Assembly: GCA_903923465.1 (NCBI GenBank)
Contig: CAIXXP010000130.1
Location: forward strand, 1-38,223
Reading direction: 5' to 3'
Origin: an uncultured Sphingomonadales bacterium
Lineage (GTDB): Bacteria; Pseudomonadota; Alphaproteobacteria; Sphingomonadales; Sphingomonadaceae
Length of the DNA stretch: 38,223 nt
Numbering within the stretch: position 1 is the first letter of the stretch; each line of letters begins with the position of its first letter. The notes beneath the pieces are model-generated. The model did no database searches, was not told the origin of the DNA, and worked only from the letters and a program-made list of their open reading frames with translations. A program made the translations under genes and the position numbers. Below, piece after piece: positions 35,243-38,223 of the stretch.

Positions 35243-37483
35243 TCACAACGTCTTGGAAACCCCCACAAACACCCCGCGCCGCTGGCCGAACGAGGGCGCA
35301 CCCACGCCGACGCCGGTGCCGTCGCGGATTTCATAGACCTTGTCGAACAGGTTCTCGACATCCAGCCGCACATCGAAGCCGCTGGCGCCAAAGCTGTGGC
35401 CGATGGAGAGGTTTACCGTGGCATAGGCGGGCAGATGCGCGCCGTTGGGCACGGATTCGCCGCCCGGCAAATCCAGCGCGCGACGCAGGCCGGAGCCATA
35501 GAGCAGGTCGGCGCTGATACGACTGCCCGCCAGCGCGCCGTGGCTCCAGCGATAGGAGCCGCCGGCCGAGCCGGTGAGGGTCTGGTTGTGGTCGAGATAG
35601 ATGTAGTGCGTGGCGATGTAGTTCAGATCGATCTGGCTGAAATTATACTGGTTGGAATCAATGCCGGTGCCCTGCGCCTTGTCCACCGAGATATTGGCAT
35701 AGGCGGACAGCCCGTGGTGGACGTAGTTGAGGCTCATCTCGGCGCCGATGATGCGCCCCTTGGCATAGTTGAACGGGGTGAGGATGATCGGCGCGCCGAA
35801 CTGGCCCTCGTCCACCAGATGCGTCGAGCGGCGGAAATAGCCATCCAGCCCCAGCACGAGGCCGGGCAGGAGTTTCTGCTGAATGCCGGCATCGAGATAG
35901 TTCTCGCGCTGGGCATAGGCCGGGTTGGCAACGCGGACATTGGGCGTGGCGACCGTGCCGAACAGCGGCGCCAGATTGCTGCCGGCCACCAGTTCGAACG
36001 GGGCGGGCGAGAAATAGCGGGCATAGCCGACATGGCCGGTGAAGCCGCCGCCGAGGAAGCCGGGGCCGGGCGTCCACACCATGTTCACCCGGGGGGAGAA
36101 CTGGCGCTCGTGGCGGATGACGTCGTTCTCGTCGAAGCGCCCGCCATAGTTCAGCACCAGCCGGGGGGTCAGCTGCCACTCATCCTGCAGATAGGCGCTG
36201 TAGGTCGTCTGGCTGACGCTGGTGGTCTGGGCAAAGGCGTCGGGCGGGGTACCTGGGGTATAGGTGCCGGGCTGGTAGCCCAGCTCGGGTCGGGTGGGGT
36301 CGTAGACGTCGCCGCTGGTGGGGAATAGCTGCGTCTGCGTCTGGGTTTTGGAGTGATCGCGCTGAAGGAACAGGCCGAAGCGCAGCGTGTGGGCGCTACC
36401 CAGCTTGTAGACCCCGTCGAACTGGGCGCCATAGGCGACATCATGCTTGGCGGCGGCCTGTGCCATGCCGTTGAACAGCAGCTCGCCGGCGACGTCGGGG
36501 TGATAGTCCAGCGCCGAAACCCGCGCGAACAGCGAGGTTTGTGCGGTGAAGGCGCCCGCGCTGTGCAACAGGCTGAAGGCGCCGAAGCCGGTGGCCTGCA
36601 ACTGGGTTTCGTTAAGATCCTCGCTGGGAAAGGTGGAGACGCCGTCCAGCGTGTAGCCGTTGCTGGGCTGCAACCCCACGGGATTGGGGATCTGGAAATG
36701 CTGGTTGGAATAGCCGCCGGTGAAGGCGATGCGGTCGTTGTCACCCAGGATGTGGTCGATATAGCCGAAGGTGCTGAACTGGTTGGTCTTGTCGTGCACG
36801 GCGCTGGTGTTGCCGTTCACATTGTCGATGCCCAGCGCGTTGTGCTTGTAGTCGCCGGAGGCAAACCAGGTGGTGGCGCCGGAGCTGCCCGAAAGCTGCA
36901 CGCTCGGCTCGATGGTATCGTGGCTGCCGCCGTAAAGGCTGAAGGTGGTGGCATCCTTCAGGCCGGATTTGGTGGTGATGTCGATGATGCCCGCCGTGCG
37001 CAGGCCATATTGCGCCGGTAGCGTGCCGGTGACGAGGTCCAGCTTCTCGATCAGGCGGGGCGAGAGGGTCTGGCCGAACACCGCGATGCTTTCGGGCAGG
37101 ATGACGCCGTTGAGGCGATATTGCACGCCATTGTGCTCGTCTCGCACGTGGAACTGGCCGAACTGGTCCTGGCTGACGCCGGGCAATTGCAGGATGATGT
37201 CGTTGATTGGCTGGTTGTCGCTGCCCGGCAGGTTCTGGATCGCGGCATTGCTGAGGGTATAGGTGGAGGCGCCGAGGCTCGGCTTGATGCTTTCGCGCGC
37301 GGTATCTAGGCGGTGGCCGGTGACGACAATCTCGGCGCCGGTAGGGGGTGCCGCCGGGGTGGTGTCGGCTCCGCTGGCGCCGGCCTCCGTGTTCGCCAGG
37401 GCCGCGCCGGCATGGGCGCAGGCCAGTGCCCACAGAGCCACCCCCAGCGCGCGTGGGGCAGGCAAACGGCGCGGAGTGGTCAT
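35243..37483 (-). CDS. TonB-dependent receptor
   Basis: Signal peptide, plug domain (ALGASTYTLSNAAIQNLPGSDNQPINDIILQLPGVSQDQFGQFHVRDEHNGVQYRLNGVILPE), TonB barrel with LDVENLFDKVYEIRD; ATG 37483 preferred over ORF start 37582. Confidence 0.9.
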   Translation of the reverse strand: MTTPRRLPAPRALGVALWALACAHAGAALANTEAGASGADTTPAAPPTGAEIVVTGHRLDTARESIKPSLGASTYTLSNAAIQNLPGSDNQPINDIILQLPGVSQDQFGQFHVRDEHNGVQYRLNGVILPESIAVFGQTLSPRLIEKLDLVTGTLPAQYGLRTAGIIDITTKSGLKDATTFSLYGGSHDTIEPSVQLSGSSGATTWFASGDYKHNALGIDNVNGNTSAVHDKTNQFSTFGYIDHILGDNDRIAFTGGYSNQHFQIPNPVGLQPSNGYTLDGVSTFPSEDLNETQLQATGFGAFSLLHSAGAFTAQTSLFARVSALDYHPDVAGELLFNGMAQAAAKHDVAYGAQFDGVYKLGSAHTLRFGLFLQRDHSKTQTQTQLFPTSGDVYDPTRPELGYQPGTYTPGTPPDAFAQTTSVSQTTYSAYLQDEWQLTPRLVLNYGGRFDENDVIRHERQFSPRVNMVWTPGPGFLGGGFTGHVGYARYFSPAPFELVAGSNLAPLFGTVATPNVRVANPAYAQRENYLDAGIQQKLLPGLVLGLDGYFRRSTHLVDEGQFGAPIILTPFNYAKGRIIGAEMSLNYVHHGLSAYANISVDKAQGTGIDSNQYNFSQIDLNYIATHYIYLDHNQTLTGSAGGSYRWSHGALAGSRISADLLYGSGLRRALDLPGGESVPNGAHLPAYATVNLSIGHSFGASGFDVRLDVENLFDKVYEIRDGTGVGVGAPSFGQRRGVFVGVSKTL

Positions 37484-37763
37484 GAAATTCCCTTTGAAAC
37501 GCGGCGGCGGAAGCTGATGTGATAAAGTTACATTAGCGGCTGTGTGGGTGAACGCTGTATGAACCGTAAGGCCGTGCTGCAAGCGCGAAAAGCGAGTCGT
37601 TCCGCAGTTGCGACGAATTGAACGCAGGGGCGCGAAAATGGCGGTGGCGGAAAGCGGCTGCCGAGCGGCCGGACCGGCTCATCCTAATGAGTCGCGGAGG
37701 TGGCGGGGGGCCATTGGCGCCGTCTGGCGGTGAACGTGGCGATGCCGGGGAGCGGGCGCGCCC

Positions 37764-37797
37764 CAATAGAAACGGGCCGGAGATTTCTCCCCGGCCC
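37764..37797 (-). terminator. Rho-independent terminator for the minus-strand receptor
   Basis: Minus strand GGGCCGGGGAGAAATCTCCGGCCCG followed by TTTCTATT, about 25 bp downstream of the stop at 37823. Confidence 0.7.
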
Positions 37798-37822
37798 GCC
37801 AGTTTGCAATTCGTATGCAGGA

Positions 37823-38223
37823 TCAGAAGCGAACCTTGAGCTGCGCTTCATAGGCGGCGGGCGCCTGATAGATATACAGCGTCGAGGCGCCGGGAGTGCC
37901 GCCACCCTGCGAGATCGCCGAGCGGTCGTTCAGCGGGTTGTTGACCGTGACGCCGGCGGTGATGTTGCCCAAGGTGACGCTGCCCGAGAGCACGCCATAG
38001 CTGTAGGCGGCCAGGGTGGCGTTGTTGGCGGGCGTGACGCTGTCGATGTTCACCCACTGCTTGCCGGTGAACTTGTGCAGGTAGCTCAGCTTGAAGCGAC
38101 CCAGATTGTAGACCGCGCCCAGCATCGCCGTGTAGTTGGGGGCGTTGGTCAGCCACAGGTGGGTGACCGCGTCCTTCGAGGTCATCAACGTGCCGTTGGC
38201 GATCACGGTCAGGCCCTTGATCA
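37823..38223 (-). CDS. TonB-dependent receptor, C-terminal part (5' end beyond window)
   Basis: YTAMLGAVYNLGRFKLSYLHKFTGKQWVNID...ITAGVTVNNPLNDRSAISQ...YEAQLKVRF with terminal Phe; frame open to the window end. Confidence 0.75.
   Translation of the reverse strand, partial: IKGLTVIANGTLMTSKDAVTHLWLTNAPNYTAMLGAVYNLGRFKLSYLHKFTGKQWVNIDSVTPANNATLAAYSYGVLSGSVTLGNITAGVTVNNPLNDRSAISQGGGTPGASTLYIYQAPAAYEAQLKVRF

Noticed and set aside
1-38223. CRISPR arrays, tRNA, rRNA, transposase or integrase genes
   Set aside because: None recognised on either strand by reading; absence was not verified with a search tool.

Overview
This is a GC-rich window, probably from an alphaproteobacterium of sphingomonad type (judged from gene content and style, not tested). 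No tRNA, rRNA or CRISPR was recognised. Blocks: (1) 0.1-6.7 kb, an accessory acyl-CoA/P450 module: two AMP-binding acyl-CoA synthetases, a TetR regulator, a cytochrome P450 and an alpha-methylacyl-CoA-racemase-like CaiB/BaiF protein. (2) 6.8-22.9 kb, a Wzx/Wzy-type exopolysaccharide locus: an ATP-grasp/flavoprotein pair, a GT4, a Wzy-like polymerase, a GH44 glycosidase, a Wzx-like flippase, a Wza-like export protein, a Wzz/BY-kinase-like protein, a WecG/TagA transferase and a polyprenyl-phosphate sugar transferase. A second Wzz paralogue here is broken by an internal out-of-frame deletion. (3) An ABC-F ATPase. (4) 25.4-33.4 kb, a C1 module: glutathione-dependent formaldehyde dehydrogenase, VOC protein, fdsGBAD formate dehydrogenase and purU. 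fdsA carries an in-frame TAG. (5) 33.4-38.2 kb, a small DUF2946-like membrane protein, a Cys-rich outer-membrane-barrel-like protein and two TonB-dependent receptors (the second cut by the window edge). The most unusual signal is a family of about 180-210 bp structured intergenic repeats. Four copies in both orientations lie between 22.9 and 35.2 kb, with a shared core and interchangeable palindromic ends.
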